A DNA stretch of 64,000 nt, taken from contig CAYOUJ010000004.1 of NCBI GenBank assembly GCA_964407165.1, positions 1-64,000 on the forward strand. The letters are read 5' to 3'. The notes under the pieces were generated by a model. That model had not been told where the DNA came from. It did no database searches and saw nothing but the letters and a program-made list of their open reading frames with translations. The translations under genes and the position numbers were made by a program. Position 1 is the first letter of the stretch; every line of letters begins with the position of its first letter. Below are positions 32,318 through 41,126 of this stretch, piece after piece. The stretch comes from CAZPKH01 sp964407165 (GTDB taxonomy: Bacteria > Bacteroidota > Bacteroidia > Bacteroidales > Muribaculaceae).

Positions 32318-34408
32318 TTATTTGTCGGAGGCGAGGCGCAGGCCTATCTGGCTGGTGCTCACGCCCTCGCCCTTGACGGTGCGGGTGGTCACTCGCGCGT
32401 TGATGCTGTTGTCGTCGTAGCTGCCGCCGCGAACTATGTGGTCGCCGTGGGCCGACGTCGACGGACCCTTCGGGTTGGTCTGTGCTCCGTGGCGATAGAG
32501 ACCGAAGTAGTCAGACACCCACTCGGCCACGTTGCCTGTCATGTCATAGAGGCCGTAGCCGTTGGCCTGCAGCGAGCCCACGTCGTAGGTCTTGCGCAGG
32601 CTGTTCTCTAGCACCCAGCCGACAGCGGCCACTGAATCGGCTCCGGCGAAAGTGTTGGTGGCGCCGCCGCGGGCGGCATACTCCCATTCAGCCTCGGTGG
32701 GCAGGCGGAACTTGCCGCCGGTCACCTCATTCAGCTTGTCTATGAAACCCTCGGCATCCGTAAAGTTCACCTGCTCCACGGGACGGTTGTCGCCGGGGAA
32801 GTAAGAGGGATTGTTTTCGGTGCCCATCACGGCGTTCCATAGCCACTGCGGCACCTCGGTGGCGCCGATGCGGTAGTCGGTCAGAGTCACGTCGTGCTGC
32901 GGGGCTTCGTTGCTCGAGGAGCCCTTGTCTCCCTTGTTTGCACCCATCTTGAACGTCCCTCCGGCGATGTTGACCATCCGGTAGACGTTGCCGTTATAGC
33001 TGATGGTGCCGTCCGACGAGTTGTAGGCAAGTCCCTCGACCTTCGGCGTCGGCGCCGGGGAGAGGAGGAAATAGGCTATGGCGCCGACCAGGAGGACCAC
33101 CACTGCAATCAGGGCTACCAGTACACCCTTCGACATCCCCTTGCGCGGCTTCGGCTCAGGCTCCGCCGTCTCGCGGTTAAACACCTCGGGCGCAGGAGGC
33201 ACGGGCGGCTGGCCCCCCCCGTCGATGGCCACGGTGTGTCCCTTGTCGTCGTCATTGTCCTCCTTGTCCTGCGGCCGAGGCTCATACCCGCCGCCCATGT
33301 AGGGTGCATACTCCGGATTGATGTCGGCGCCGCTGACTGGACGCGTCTCCGAGCCGTCATGCACGTGCACCGGCGGTATGTCGAGCGGACGTGTCTCCGA
33401 CTCGTCGTGATGCGGCGGCTCCTGCGGCGGCTGTGGCGCCTGTATCTCCGCGTCGTAGATTGGCTCCGAGGAGTCGGCAGAGATGGGGGTGACGTCTATG
33501 AAATGAGTGCTGTCTTCGTCGCCCGCGGGCACTGCCAGCTCGTCGAGGGTCGGCAGCAGGCTCAGAAACTCCGCCATGGTCTGCGGGCGGTCTTTCGACA
33601 TCACGTTCATGCCCGCCATCACGGCTCGCCGCGTGGCCTCCGAGATGGTCGACGGCAGCGGCTTCTGAGCCTCGCCCCCGACGATGAGGGCGGCGCTGAT
33701 GGGCACCTCGCCGGTGAGCACCGCGTAGAGCGTGGCCGCCAGCGAATAGACGTCGGTGGCGGGGGTGAAGCGGCTCACGTCGTTGCTCATCTGCTCTATC
33801 GACGAGTAGCCCGGGGTAAGGCCCACGAGCATCGACTTCTGAGCCTCGCCCGTCTCGACGTTGAAGTTTTTCGACACACCGAAGTCTATCAGCAGCGCGT
33901 TGTCGTCGCTGCCCACCATGATGTTTGCGGGCTTGATGTCGAGATGCAGGCGCCCGTGGTCGTGCACATACTTCATGGCCTCGGCGGCCTGGCGGATATA
34001 TTTTATGGCCTGGGGTTCGGTCAGCGGGCGGTCATAGCGCACGAGCATGTCCTGGAGGCTACAGCCGTCGATATAGTCCATCACGTAGTAGGCAGTGCAG
34101 TTCTCCTCAAACACGTCATACACCTTCACAATGCCGGGGTGGTTGAAGCCGCTGATGGCCTGGGCCTCTTCGATGAACTTGGCGCGCAGATGGTCCACAT
34201 AGTCCACCTTGCTCATGGTGGCCACCATCATGCGGTGTGTGCCCGGCTCACGGTTGCAGTAGTCGGCGGGGAAAAACTCCTTGATGGCCACGCGGCCGCG
34301 GAGCATCACGTGTATGCCCTCGTAGGTGTTGCCGAAGCCGCCACTTGATATGAAGCGTATTATCTCGTATTTGCCGTTTTGCAGGGTCGAGCCGATGTCG
34401 AGTATCAT
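32318..34408 (-). CDS. Membrane Ser/Thr protein kinase with C-terminal SUMF1-like domain (second copy)
   Basis: 696 residues from ATG 34408; a longer reading frame upstream runs through repeat DNA and is rejected. The kinase domain (14-290) has SSGGFGNTY, Lys43, HLDIKPAN with Asp157 and Asn162, and DFG at 175-177; the APE motif is replaced by SIEQ. Next are an acidic Pro/His-rich linker of about 130 residues, a membrane span (428-450) and an outer SUMF1/FGE-type domain with MVNIAGGTFKMG, LPTEAEWEYAARGG and GLYDMTGNVAEW. No Cys occurs in the final block, so it is not a formylglycine enzyme. It is a paralogue of the 24-kb kinase. Confidence 0.92.
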   Translation of the reverse strand: MILDIGSTLQNGKYEIIRFISSGGFGNTYEGIHVMLRGRVAIKEFFPADYCNREPGTHRMMVATMSKVDYVDHLRAKFIEEAQAISGFNHPGIVKVYDVFEENCTAYYVMDYIDGCSLQDMLVRYDRPLTEPQAIKYIRQAAEAMKYVHDHGRLHLDIKPANIMVGSDDNALLIDFGVSKNFNVETGEAQKSMLVGLTPGYSSIEQMSNDVSRFTPATDVYSLAATLYAVLTGEVPISAALIVGGEAQKPLPSTISEATRRAVMAGMNVMSKDRPQTMAEFLSLLPTLDELAVPAGDEDSTHFIDVTPISADSSEPIYDAEIQAPQPPQEPPHHDESETRPLDIPPVHVHDGSETRPVSGADINPEYAPYMGGGYEPRPQDKEDNDDDKGHTVAIDGGGQPPVPPAPEVFNRETAEPEPKPRKGMSKGVLVALIAVVVLLVGAIAYFLLSPAPTPKVEGLAYNSSDGTISYNGNVYRMVNIAGGTFKMGANKGDKGSSSNEAPQHDVTLTDYRIGATEVPQWLWNAVMGTENNPSYFPGDNRPVEQVNFTDAEGFIDKLNEVTGGKFRLPTEAEWEYAARGGATNTFAGADSVAAVGWVLENSLRKTYDVGSLQANGYGLYDMTGNVAEWVSDYFGLYRHGAQTNPKGPSTSAHGDHIVRGGSYDDNSINARVTTRTVKGEGVSTSQIGLRLASDK

Positions 34409-34441
34409 AGCGTAGGGTGATATTGAAAGGTAATAGAGGTA

Positions 34442-34449
34442 CAAATTTA
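34442..34449 (-). promoter_or_regulatory. -7 box of the second kinase gene
   Basis: Minus-strand TAAATTTG, 34 bp before the ATG at 34408. The spacing and box are the same as in front of the first kinase gene (25836-25843). Confidence 0.65.
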
Positions 34450-34499
34450 GGCTATTTTTACCAAACCACCGCCCCCCGCCGCAACTTTTAACAAATATT

Positions 34500-34970
34500 A
34501 TCACCCACAACAAGTAAGGAGAGCGGCCGTCCCCCGCCGCACATCCAAGAGCAACTACGGAGGGCGGCCGTTCCGGCCGCACGCCACATAAGGTGACTAC
34601 CCGCCCCACACCGCAAGCAAAGGTATTTTCAGCTCCGCAGGAGCGTAATTCTTGTTAACCCCGTACGGAGCGAAGCGGAGTGCGGGGATGGTCGGGGCTG
34701 CTTTCTATATGTGAGCCCCGCAGGGGCGACATCCTTCGCGCCCATCAGGCGACCGGGAAGAATATCGCCCCTGCGGGACTTATCTGTTTGATAGGCAGAG
34801 CTTTCCCCGCACTCCGCTTCGCTCCGTTCGGGGTTAACAAGGACATCGCCCCTGCGGTGCTGAAGTTACCATACCCTTGCGGCCAAGGCGGGGATGTGCG
34901 GCCGGGGACGGCCGCCCTCCTTATTTGCTGTGGCGTGCGGCCGGGGACGGCCGCACGCCTTACCAGTTCA
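34500..34970. repeat. Intergenic block of GCGGCCG and CCCCGCAGGGGCGA repeats
   Basis: Four copies of a GGAGGGCGGCCGT/ACGGCCGCAC unit lie near 34517, 34559, 34892 and 34933; the last two have stem GCGGCCG-GGGA-CGGCCGC. Between them is an inverted pair of a longer element: GTTAACCCCGTACGGAGC at about 34654 and its complement with GCTCCGTTCGGGGTTAAC at about 34829, plus GCCCCGCAGGGGCGA and its complement. No gene is seen in 34409-35053. Confidence 0.85.
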
Positions 34971-35053
34971 AGTTTTCACCGAAAAATTTGGCCACGTGGG
35001 TTTTTTGGCTTAATTTTACGCAAAATTTAATATCTTACCCTACATATTTATTT

Positions 35054-38000
35054 ATGCGTAAATCATTTATCACCCTTGCAATGGCTGTCGCTGTGGCTGT
35101 TAGCGCAGCCGCGGAAACCCCGCTGTGGCTCCGCGACGCCGCCATCTCTCCCGACGGACAGCGCATCGCTTTCACCTACATGGGCGACATCTACACCGTC
35201 CCCGTCACCGGCGGCGCGGCCACGCGCCTCACATCGCAGCCCACGCGCGAGAGCCGCCCCGTCTGGAGCCCCGACGGAGAGCAGATAGCCTTCGCCGACA
35301 CCCGCATCGGCGCATCCGACATCTATATAATGCCCTCGACCGGCGGGACGGCCCGGCGCCTGACCTCCAACTCCGTCGCCGAGACGCCCGAGGCGTTCTC
35401 TCCCGACGGCAAGTATGTCTACTACCGCGCGGCCATACAGCTGCCCGCCACCTCCGCGCAGTTCCCCACCAGCCGCCTGCCGCAGCTCTATCGCGTCAAG
35501 GTCGACGGCTCGGCTGCCCCCGAGCAGGTGGTCAGCACCCCTACCGAGATGATTTGCTTCATGCCCGACGGCAACGGCTTCCTATACCATGACCAGAAGG
35601 GCATGGAGAACGCCTGGCGCAAGCACCACACCTCGTCGGTCACCCGCGACGTGTGGCGCTACGATGCCCGCAAGGGCACGTTCACCAACCTGACCAACCA
35701 CGCCGGCGAGGACCGCAACCCCGTGGTCACCGCCGACGGCAAGACCGTCTACTTCCTCAGCGAGAGGGACGGCGGCTCGTTCAACGTCTACTCTTTCCCC
35801 CTGGCCGACCCGCAACAGGTCACGGCGGTGAGCTCGTTCAAGGAGCATCCCGTGCGCTTCCTCTCGCAGTCGCGCGACGGCCTGTTGGCATACACCTACG
35901 ACGGCGAGATCTACACCCAGAAGCCCGGGCAGCAGCCGCAGAAAGTGGCCGTGGACATCGTCCGTGACAACGCCGACGTGCCCTTGGCCATCCGCGCCGG
36001 CGGCCGCAACACCTCCTACGCTGTCAGCCCCGACGGCACGCAGGTGGCCGTAGTCAGCCGCGGCGACGTCTTCGTAGGCTCGGTCGAGCACTCCTCGGTC
36101 AAGCAGGTCACCAACACCCCCGCCGCCGAGACCATGGTAGCCTGGGCACCCGACAATCGCTCCATAGTCTACGTCAGCGAGCGCGACGGCCACTGGAACA
36201 TCTACAAGGCCACCATCTCGCGCAAGGAGGACGTAAACTTCTCCAACGCCACGGTCATCGACGAAGAGGCGCTCTTCGACGCCAAGGACGGCATCGACCG
36301 CACATATCCCTCCTTCTCGCCCGACGGAAAGAAGATGGCATACATACAGGACCGCGACAAGCTCATGGTCATGGACGTCAAGAGCGGCAAGAGCAAGCAG
36401 CTCACCGACGGCTCATGCTGGACCAACTCCGGCGGCGGCTTTGACTACGACTGGAGCCCCGACGGCAGGTGGATAGCCTTCGAACTGGTCGACCGCAAGC
36501 ACGACCCGTACACCGACGTGGCCATCGTCAACGTCGAGACCGGCGAGATCACCAACATCACCGCCACGGGCTACTTCGACGGCTCGCCGCAATGGGTGCT
36601 CGATGGCAACGCCGTGATGATCCACAGCGACCGTCTGGGCCTGCGTTCCCACGCCTCGTGGGGCTCGCAGGAGGATGTGTTCCTCGTGTTCGTCAACCGC
36701 GACGCCTACGACCGCTTCCGCCTGAGCGAGGAAGACTACACCCTGCTCAAGGAGGTGGAGAAGCAGCAGAAGGCCGATGCCGACAAGGAGAAGAAAGCCG
36801 CTGCCGCCAAGAAGGATGACAAGAAGAAGAAAGACGACAAGAAAGACGACGGGAGCGGGGCGGCGCCCTCGCGCCCCGATGACAAGAAGGGAGTCACCGT
36901 CGAGACCGACGGCATACGCGACCGCATCATCCGCCTGACGCCTAACTCCTCCGACCTGGCCGGCTCGATGATCACCGCCGACGGCGAGACGCTCTACTAT
37001 CTCAGCAGCTTCGACAAGGGCTACGACCTGTGGAAGGTAAACCTGCGCAAGCGCGAGGCCAAGATGGTCAGCAAGCTCGGCGCACCCTACATGAGCATGC
37101 AGATCGACACGAAGGGGAAAATCTTCCTCCTGGGTTCCACCAAAATGCAGAAACTCGACCCCAAGAGCGACAAGCTCACCGCCGTCACCGTTTCCGCCAC
37201 ACAGCTCATCGACGAGGCCGCAGAGCGTGAGGCGATGTTCAACACCGTGCAGTTCCAGGAGGGCCGCATGTTCTATGACCCCGACATGCACGGGGTCGAC
37301 TGGGACGCCCTCTGCGAGCACTACCGCAAGTTCCTCCCCCACATCAACAATGGCACCGACTTCGCCGAGATGCTCTCGGAGCTGCTCGGCGAGCTCAATG
37401 TCAGCCACACCGGCGCCTCCTACTACGCCTCCACGCCCAACTATGAGCCTACCGGCAACCTCGGCCTGCTCTATGACCTGACCTATACGGGCAAAGGCCT
37501 GAAGGTTGATGAAGTGGTGGAGGGCGGCCCCTTCGACCGCGCGACCTCCAAGGTAACCCCCGGCTGCATTGTCACCAAGATCAACGGCATCGAGATCACT
37601 CCCGACGCCGACTATACAGCCATCTTCAACGGCATCGTCGGCAAGAAGACACTGGTAACCATCAAGAACGGCGGCCAGACCTGGGACGAAGTGGTCCTCC
37701 CCATCACCTCCGGCGCCATGAACGAGCTGCTGTATGCCCGCTGGGTCAAGCAGCGAGAGGCCGACGTAGACCGCCTCTCCGGCGGCCGCCTCGGATACGT
37801 CCACATCCGCTCTATGGGCGACGAGAGCTATCGTGACATCTACGCCGAGATCCTCGGAAAGTACAACGACCGCGAGGGCATAGTCATCGACACCCGCTGG
37901 AACGGCGGCGGCCGCCTGCACGAAGACATCGAGGTGCTCTTCTCCGGCGAGAAATACCTCACGCAGGTGGTGCGCGGCAAGGAGGTGGGCGAGATGCCCT

Positions 38001-38344
38001 CGCGCCGCTGGAACAAGCCCTCCATCATGCTCGTCTGCGAGGCCAACTACTCCAACGCCCACGGCACCCCCTGGGTCTACACCCTAAAGGGCCTGGGCAA
38101 GACCGTCGGCGCACCCGTGCCCGGCACCATGACCTCCGTCAACTGGCGGCGCCTGCAGAACACCGACTACGTCTTCGGCATCCCGGTCGTCGGCCACCGC
38201 ACCAACGAGGGCTACTGCCTCGAGAACCACCAGCTTGAGCCTGACATCCTGATTTACAACGACCCGGACGTCCTGGCCAAGGGCACCGACCAGCAGCTCG
38301 TCGCCGCCGTCCGCGCCCTCCTCGACCAGCTCGACGCCAAGTAA
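35054..38344 (+). CDS. Tricorn-like protease (WD-type beta-propellers plus S41 peptidase)
   Basis: 1096 residues with a signal peptide (to about AAAE). The first 580 residues are TolB/tricorn propeller repeats (AISPDGQRIAFTYMGDIYTV, VWSPDGEQIAFADTRIGASD, FSPDGKKMAYIQDRDKLMV). A Lys/Asp-rich coil (EKKAAAAKKDDKKKKDDKKD) follows, then a tricorn core domain, a PDZ domain (LLYDLTYTGKGLKVDEVV) and an S41 domain with RLGYVHIRSMGDESYRDI and a VIDTRWNGGGRLHEDIEVL strand. It probably degrades peptides in the periplasm. The REP-like element at 36853 sits in the charged coil as GSGAAPSRPDD, and another copy abuts the stop codon. Confidence 0.93.
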   Translation: MRKSFITLAMAVAVAVSAAAETPLWLRDAAISPDGQRIAFTYMGDIYTVPVTGGAATRLTSQPTRESRPVWSPDGEQIAFADTRIGASDIYIMPSTGGTARRLTSNSVAETPEAFSPDGKYVYYRAAIQLPATSAQFPTSRLPQLYRVKVDGSAAPEQVVSTPTEMICFMPDGNGFLYHDQKGMENAWRKHHTSSVTRDVWRYDARKGTFTNLTNHAGEDRNPVVTADGKTVYFLSERDGGSFNVYSFPLADPQQVTAVSSFKEHPVRFLSQSRDGLLAYTYDGEIYTQKPGQQPQKVAVDIVRDNADVPLAIRAGGRNTSYAVSPDGTQVAVVSRGDVFVGSVEHSSVKQVTNTPAAETMVAWAPDNRSIVYVSERDGHWNIYKATISRKEDVNFSNATVIDEEALFDAKDGIDRTYPSFSPDGKKMAYIQDRDKLMVMDVKSGKSKQLTDGSCWTNSGGGFDYDWSPDGRWIAFELVDRKHDPYTDVAIVNVETGEITNITATGYFDGSPQWVLDGNAVMIHSDRLGLRSHASWGSQEDVFLVFVNRDAYDRFRLSEEDYTLLKEVEKQQKADADKEKKAAAAKKDDKKKKDDKKDDGSGAAPSRPDDKKGVTVETDGIRDRIIRLTPNSSDLAGSMITADGETLYYLSSFDKGYDLWKVNLRKREAKMVSKLGAPYMSMQIDTKGKIFLLGSTKMQKLDPKSDKLTAVTVSATQLIDEAAEREAMFNTVQFQEGRMFYDPDMHGVDWDALCEHYRKFLPHINNGTDFAEMLSELLGELNVSHTGASYYASTPNYEPTGNLGLLYDLTYTGKGLKVDEVVEGGPFDRATSKVTPGCIVTKINGIEITPDADYTAIFNGIVGKKTLVTIKNGGQTWDEVVLPITSGAMNELLYARWVKQREADVDRLSGGRLGYVHIRSMGDESYRDIYAEILGKYNDREGIVIDTRWNGGGRLHEDIEVLFSGEKYLTQVVRGKEVGEMPSRRWNKPSIMLVCEANYSNAHGTPWVYTLKGLGKTVGAPVPGTMTSVNWRRLQNTDYVFGIPVVGHRTNEGYCLENHQLEPDILIYNDPDVLAKGTDQQLVAAVRALLDQLDAK
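36853..36879 (+). repeat. REP-like GC element in the tricorn-like gene
   Basis: GAGCGGGGCGGCGCCC then TCGCGCCCCG, in frame in the charged linker as SGAAPSRP. Confidence 0.92.
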
Positions 38345-38372
38345 GGAGCGGGGCGGCGCCCTCGCGCCCCGC
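38345..38372 (+). repeat. REP-like GC element right after the tricorn-like stop
   Basis: GGAGCGGGGCGGCGCCC then TCGCGCCCCG begins at the base after the TAA; a non-coding copy of the same element. Confidence 0.9.
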
Positions 38373-38385
38373 CTCCCTCTCTTTT

Positions 38386-38545
38386 CCCGATTATACGATT
38401 AGCCGATTAAGCAGCCCCTTGGCTCCTTAATCGGCTAATCGGCTAATCGGCTAATCGGCTAAAGAGTGCCGTCCACGCGCCCTCCGTACTTGCGGCAGCG
38501 CCCGTAGCACCCGTTACCCGATTACCCGCTTAACCGATTAACTGC
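38386..38545. repeat. Octamer-word hairpins (CCGATTA / TAATCGGC family)
   Basis: An array of CCCGATTA/GCCGATTA words (38386-38411) faces four exact tandem TAATCGGC units (about 38427-38463). A second array, CCCGTTAC, CCCGATTA, CCCGCTTA, ACCGATTA, lies at 38509-38543. They fill the convergent gap between the tricorn-like and SUMF1 genes. Confidence 0.88.
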
Positions 38546-38567
38546 TTGTTTACCTCTCGTTATTGAA

Positions 38568-39485
38568 TCAAAGAGCCAGCCGGAAACCGTATATAGGCCA
38601 TCTGAGGTCAGAATCGTTGCCCTCATGTCGCGTTACGTCAGGGAAGCACCAATCTGAAGTATTCCAGCTACCACCACGCCCTACGCAATGATTCTTCCAG
38701 CCAGCCGTCATATTGCAAGGGTTGAGGGCAGGCGACTTTTCATAATAGTGATTGTCGAACCGGTCAAGGCACCATTCATACACATTGCCGCTCATGTCGT
38801 AAATTCCAAGCTCGTTGGGGGACTTGGTTTTAATTGCATGTGTCTGCTTGTCGCTGTTGGCGGAGTACCAGGCGACGCTGTCCATGCTGTTGGAACCGCT
38901 GTATTCGTAACCCTTGCTCTTGTTGCCCCCGCGGGCTGCGAACTCCCACTGCGCCTCCGTCGGCAAATTGAACGAAGCTCCCGTGGCCGAGTTGAGCCTG
39001 GAGATGAACGTTTGGCAGTCGTTCCACGAAACACACTCCACAGGCAGGTTATCGCCCTTCCAGGTGCTCGGATTGTCATTCATCACCGCCACCCACAACC
39101 ACTGCGGCACCTCGCTCTCGCCTATATAGTAGCTGTCGAGCATTACCTCATGTACCGGCCTACTACCATCATAATGAGGGTTTCCCATTTGAAATGAGCC
39201 CCCTTGCACTTCCACCATCTTGTAGCTGTTGCTGCCGCAAGTGAGGGTGTGCGTGGAGGCGTCCCACGTCGCCTGCACCGTGGGAGTGGGCCGAGTGTTG
39301 TCGGTGTCTTTCTTGGCAGTATCTTTCTTCTTGGTAGTATCCTTTTTCTTGGTGGTGTTTTTCTTCTTGGTGGTGTTGGGGCGGGAGGGGTCGATGGCGT
39401 AGGCGGTAACAGCGGTATAGGTCAGCGTCGCGGGCACCGTCGCGGCCAAAGTAATCACGAGCATCAGACGGAGTATTCGTTTCAT
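38568..39485 (-). CDS. Secreted SUMF1/FGE-type protein with Thr-Lys repeat stalk
   Basis: 305 residues. Signal peptide to about residue 30, then a low-complexity stalk of TTKKKD/N repeats (about 37-62), and a SUMF1-type domain from about 85: MVEVQGGSFQMGNPHYDGSR, DSYYIGESEVPQWLWVAVMN, LPTEAQWEFAARGG, GIYDMSGNVYEW and GRGGSWNTSDW. The fold is that of formylglycine-generating enzyme, but the C-terminal block has one Cys only (DWCFPDVTR), not the Cys pair needed for catalysis. It resembles the outer domains of the two kinases and could be a soluble homologue or partner, which is inference. Confidence 0.88.
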   Translation of the reverse strand: MKRILRLMLVITLAATVPATLTYTAVTAYAIDPSRPNTTKKKNTTKKKDTTKKKDTAKKDTDNTRPTPTVQATWDASTHTLTCGSNSYKMVEVQGGSFQMGNPHYDGSRPVHEVMLDSYYIGESEVPQWLWVAVMNDNPSTWKGDNLPVECVSWNDCQTFISRLNSATGASFNLPTEAQWEFAARGGNKSKGYEYSGSNSMDSVAWYSANSDKQTHAIKTKSPNELGIYDMSGNVYEWCLDRFDNHYYEKSPALNPCNMTAGWKNHCVGRGGSWNTSDWCFPDVTRHEGNDSDLRWPIYGFRLAL

Positions 39486-39501
39486 ATTTAGCGGGTTTAA
39501 G

Positions 39502-40968
39502 TTAGAACTGGAAGTAGATGAAGGGGGCGACCTCGGCCGACATGAACTGGATGACGAGCTGGACGACCACTAAGAAGATAATCAACTTGAGCAGCCAGGG
39601 GGAGCGGATGAACCAGTCGCCCAGGCGGTCGACGAGCCGTGTGGGCAGGGCGTGCATCAATATTATCACGCCCATCATGACGAACCACAGCCACCGCTCG
39701 CAGATGACCGACCACACCCACTGGCCCTGGAAGTCGGTGAAGATGCGGCGGATGATCTGGCGGGCGTCGAGCCAGGTGTTGGCACGGAAAAACACCCACA
39801 GGAACGACACGTAAAGCATGGTCACGCACCACGAGAGGGCCTTTACGGGCCACACGTCGGGGATGCGCTGAAGGATTGGCTTGCACGCCTTGTGGACGGC
39901 GAGGCCGACGCCGTGCATGGCGCCCCAGAAGACAAACTTCCACCCCGCGCCGTGCCACAGGCCGCCGATGAGCATGGTCAGGAAATTGTTGACGTAGGTG
40001 CGGACGGTGCCCTTGCGGTTGCCGCCGAGGGGTATGTAGACGTAGTCGCGGAGCCAAGTCGACAGCGAGATGTGCCAGCGCCGCCAGAAGTCGGTGAGGT
40101 TGCGCGACTTGTAGGGGAAGTTGAAGTTTTTCATCAGCCGGAATCCCATGATCAGGGCGATGCCGATGGCCATGTCGGAGTAGCCGGAGAAGTCGCAGTA
40201 GATCTGCATTGTATAGCCAACGACACCCATCAGGTTCTCAAAGCCTGTGTAAGTGAGGGGGAAGTCGTAGATGAGGTCGTTGAACTGGGCTATGTAGTCG
40301 GCGATTATGGCCTTCTTGACTATGCCTAAAATGATGAGCCACAGGCCGAGGTAAACCTCGCGGCGCTCGGCGTGGCGGTTCTCCTGCAGCTGGGGCAGGA
40401 AGTAGTCGGCGCGGACGATGGGTCCGGCGACCAGCGCAGGGAAGAACGAGAGGAAGAAAAGGTAGTCGAGGTATGACTTGGTCGGGGCGAGGCGTCCTTT
40501 GTAGACATCGACGACGTAGCTGATAGACTGGAAAGTGTAGAACGATATGCCCACGGGCAGGATTATCTCCATGGGGGTGAAGTTGGAACCTACCATCTGC
40601 GCCCAGTTCCACGCGAAGAAGTTGGCGTACTTGAAGTAGCCCAAGATGCTCAGCGAGCAGCAGATAGACACTATCATTGCCGCGCGCCGCTGCCAGCGTT
40701 TGTCGAGCACGGCGATGGCGTGCGACAGAAACCAGTCGACCAGCGAGGTGCATATCAGCAGGATGAAGAAGATGCCGGAGGACTTGTAGTAGAAGAACAG
40801 GGAGAAGAGTATGACGAACACCGTCATCTGCGTGCGCCGCGACTTGATGAGCGCGTACAGCGGCATGAAGACGAGGAACAGCCCCCAGAACAGCCCCGAG
40901 GAGAATATCATCGGGCTCTTGGGGTCGTATGTCAGTAATTCTAATATATTGTGTAGCAAATGCTGCAT
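39502..40968 (-). CDS. MBOAT-family O-acyltransferase (AlgI/DltB type)
   Basis: 488 residues with about 11 membrane segments. The family core is ALVAGPIVRADYFLPQL, IYCDFSGYSDMAIGIALIMG then FRLMKNFNFPYKSRNLTDFW and RRWHISLSTWLRDYVYIPLG, with the catalytic-type His in MLIGGLWHGAGWKFVFWGAM. Such enzymes move acyl groups across the membrane to extracellular polysaccharide. The SGNH-type gene 158 bp upstream on the same strand is the usual periplasmic partner in AlgI/AlgX-like acetylation. The pair therefore probably acetylates a surface glycan made by the following genes. Confidence 0.94.
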   Translation of the reverse strand: MQHLLHNILELLTYDPKSPMIFSSGLFWGLFLVFMPLYALIKSRRTQMTVFVILFSLFFYYKSSGIFFILLICTSLVDWFLSHAIAVLDKRWQRRAAMIVSICCSLSILGYFKYANFFAWNWAQMVGSNFTPMEIILPVGISFYTFQSISYVVDVYKGRLAPTKSYLDYLFFLSFFPALVAGPIVRADYFLPQLQENRHAERREVYLGLWLIILGIVKKAIIADYIAQFNDLIYDFPLTYTGFENLMGVVGYTMQIYCDFSGYSDMAIGIALIMGFRLMKNFNFPYKSRNLTDFWRRWHISLSTWLRDYVYIPLGGNRKGTVRTYVNNFLTMLIGGLWHGAGWKFVFWGAMHGVGLAVHKACKPILQRIPDVWPVKALSWCVTMLYVSFLWVFFRANTWLDARQIIRRIFTDFQGQWVWSVICERWLWFVMMGVIILMHALPTRLVDRLGDWFIRSPWLLKLIIFLVVVQLVIQFMSAEVAPFIYFQF

Positions 40969-40982
40969 TATCAGTGGTTTAT

Positions 40983-41110
40983 TTCACAAAGAAACAAAAG
41001 AGCTAAAAGAAACTTGCAACCACGAATTTCACGAATTAAACTAATTTCACGAAGTTTGAATTTAGTTTCTTTTGTTTCTTTTGATTCTTTTGATTCTTTT
41101 ATTTCTTTTG
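40983..41110. repeat. T-rich TTCTTTTG words and ACGAATTTCAC repeat between MBOAT and SGNH genes
   Basis: 41060-41110 is a run of TTTCTTTTG/ATTCTTTTG words, complementary to AAAGAAACAAAAGAG at about 40987. Between them CACGAATTTCACGAATTAA is another word-type repeat. The layout is an imperfect inverted repeat of about 125 bp and would terminate the SGNH gene. Confidence 0.75.
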
Positions 41111-41126
41111 TTTCTTCGTGAGAAGG

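Noticed and set aside
38386..38543. CRISPR array, because of regular short repeats.
   Set aside because: Units are 8 bp in direct tandem without spacers and no cas genes occur.
24012..39485. SUMF1 domains as formylglycine-generating enzymes.
   Set aside because: The catalytic Cys pair of the final block is absent in two of the proteins and not in the right context in the third; no sulfatase gene is nearby.
38568..39485. Diversity-generating retroelement target, since SUMF1/lectin folds are common targets.
   Set aside because: No reverse transcriptase or template repeat is present in the window and no adenine-biased variable region was noticed.
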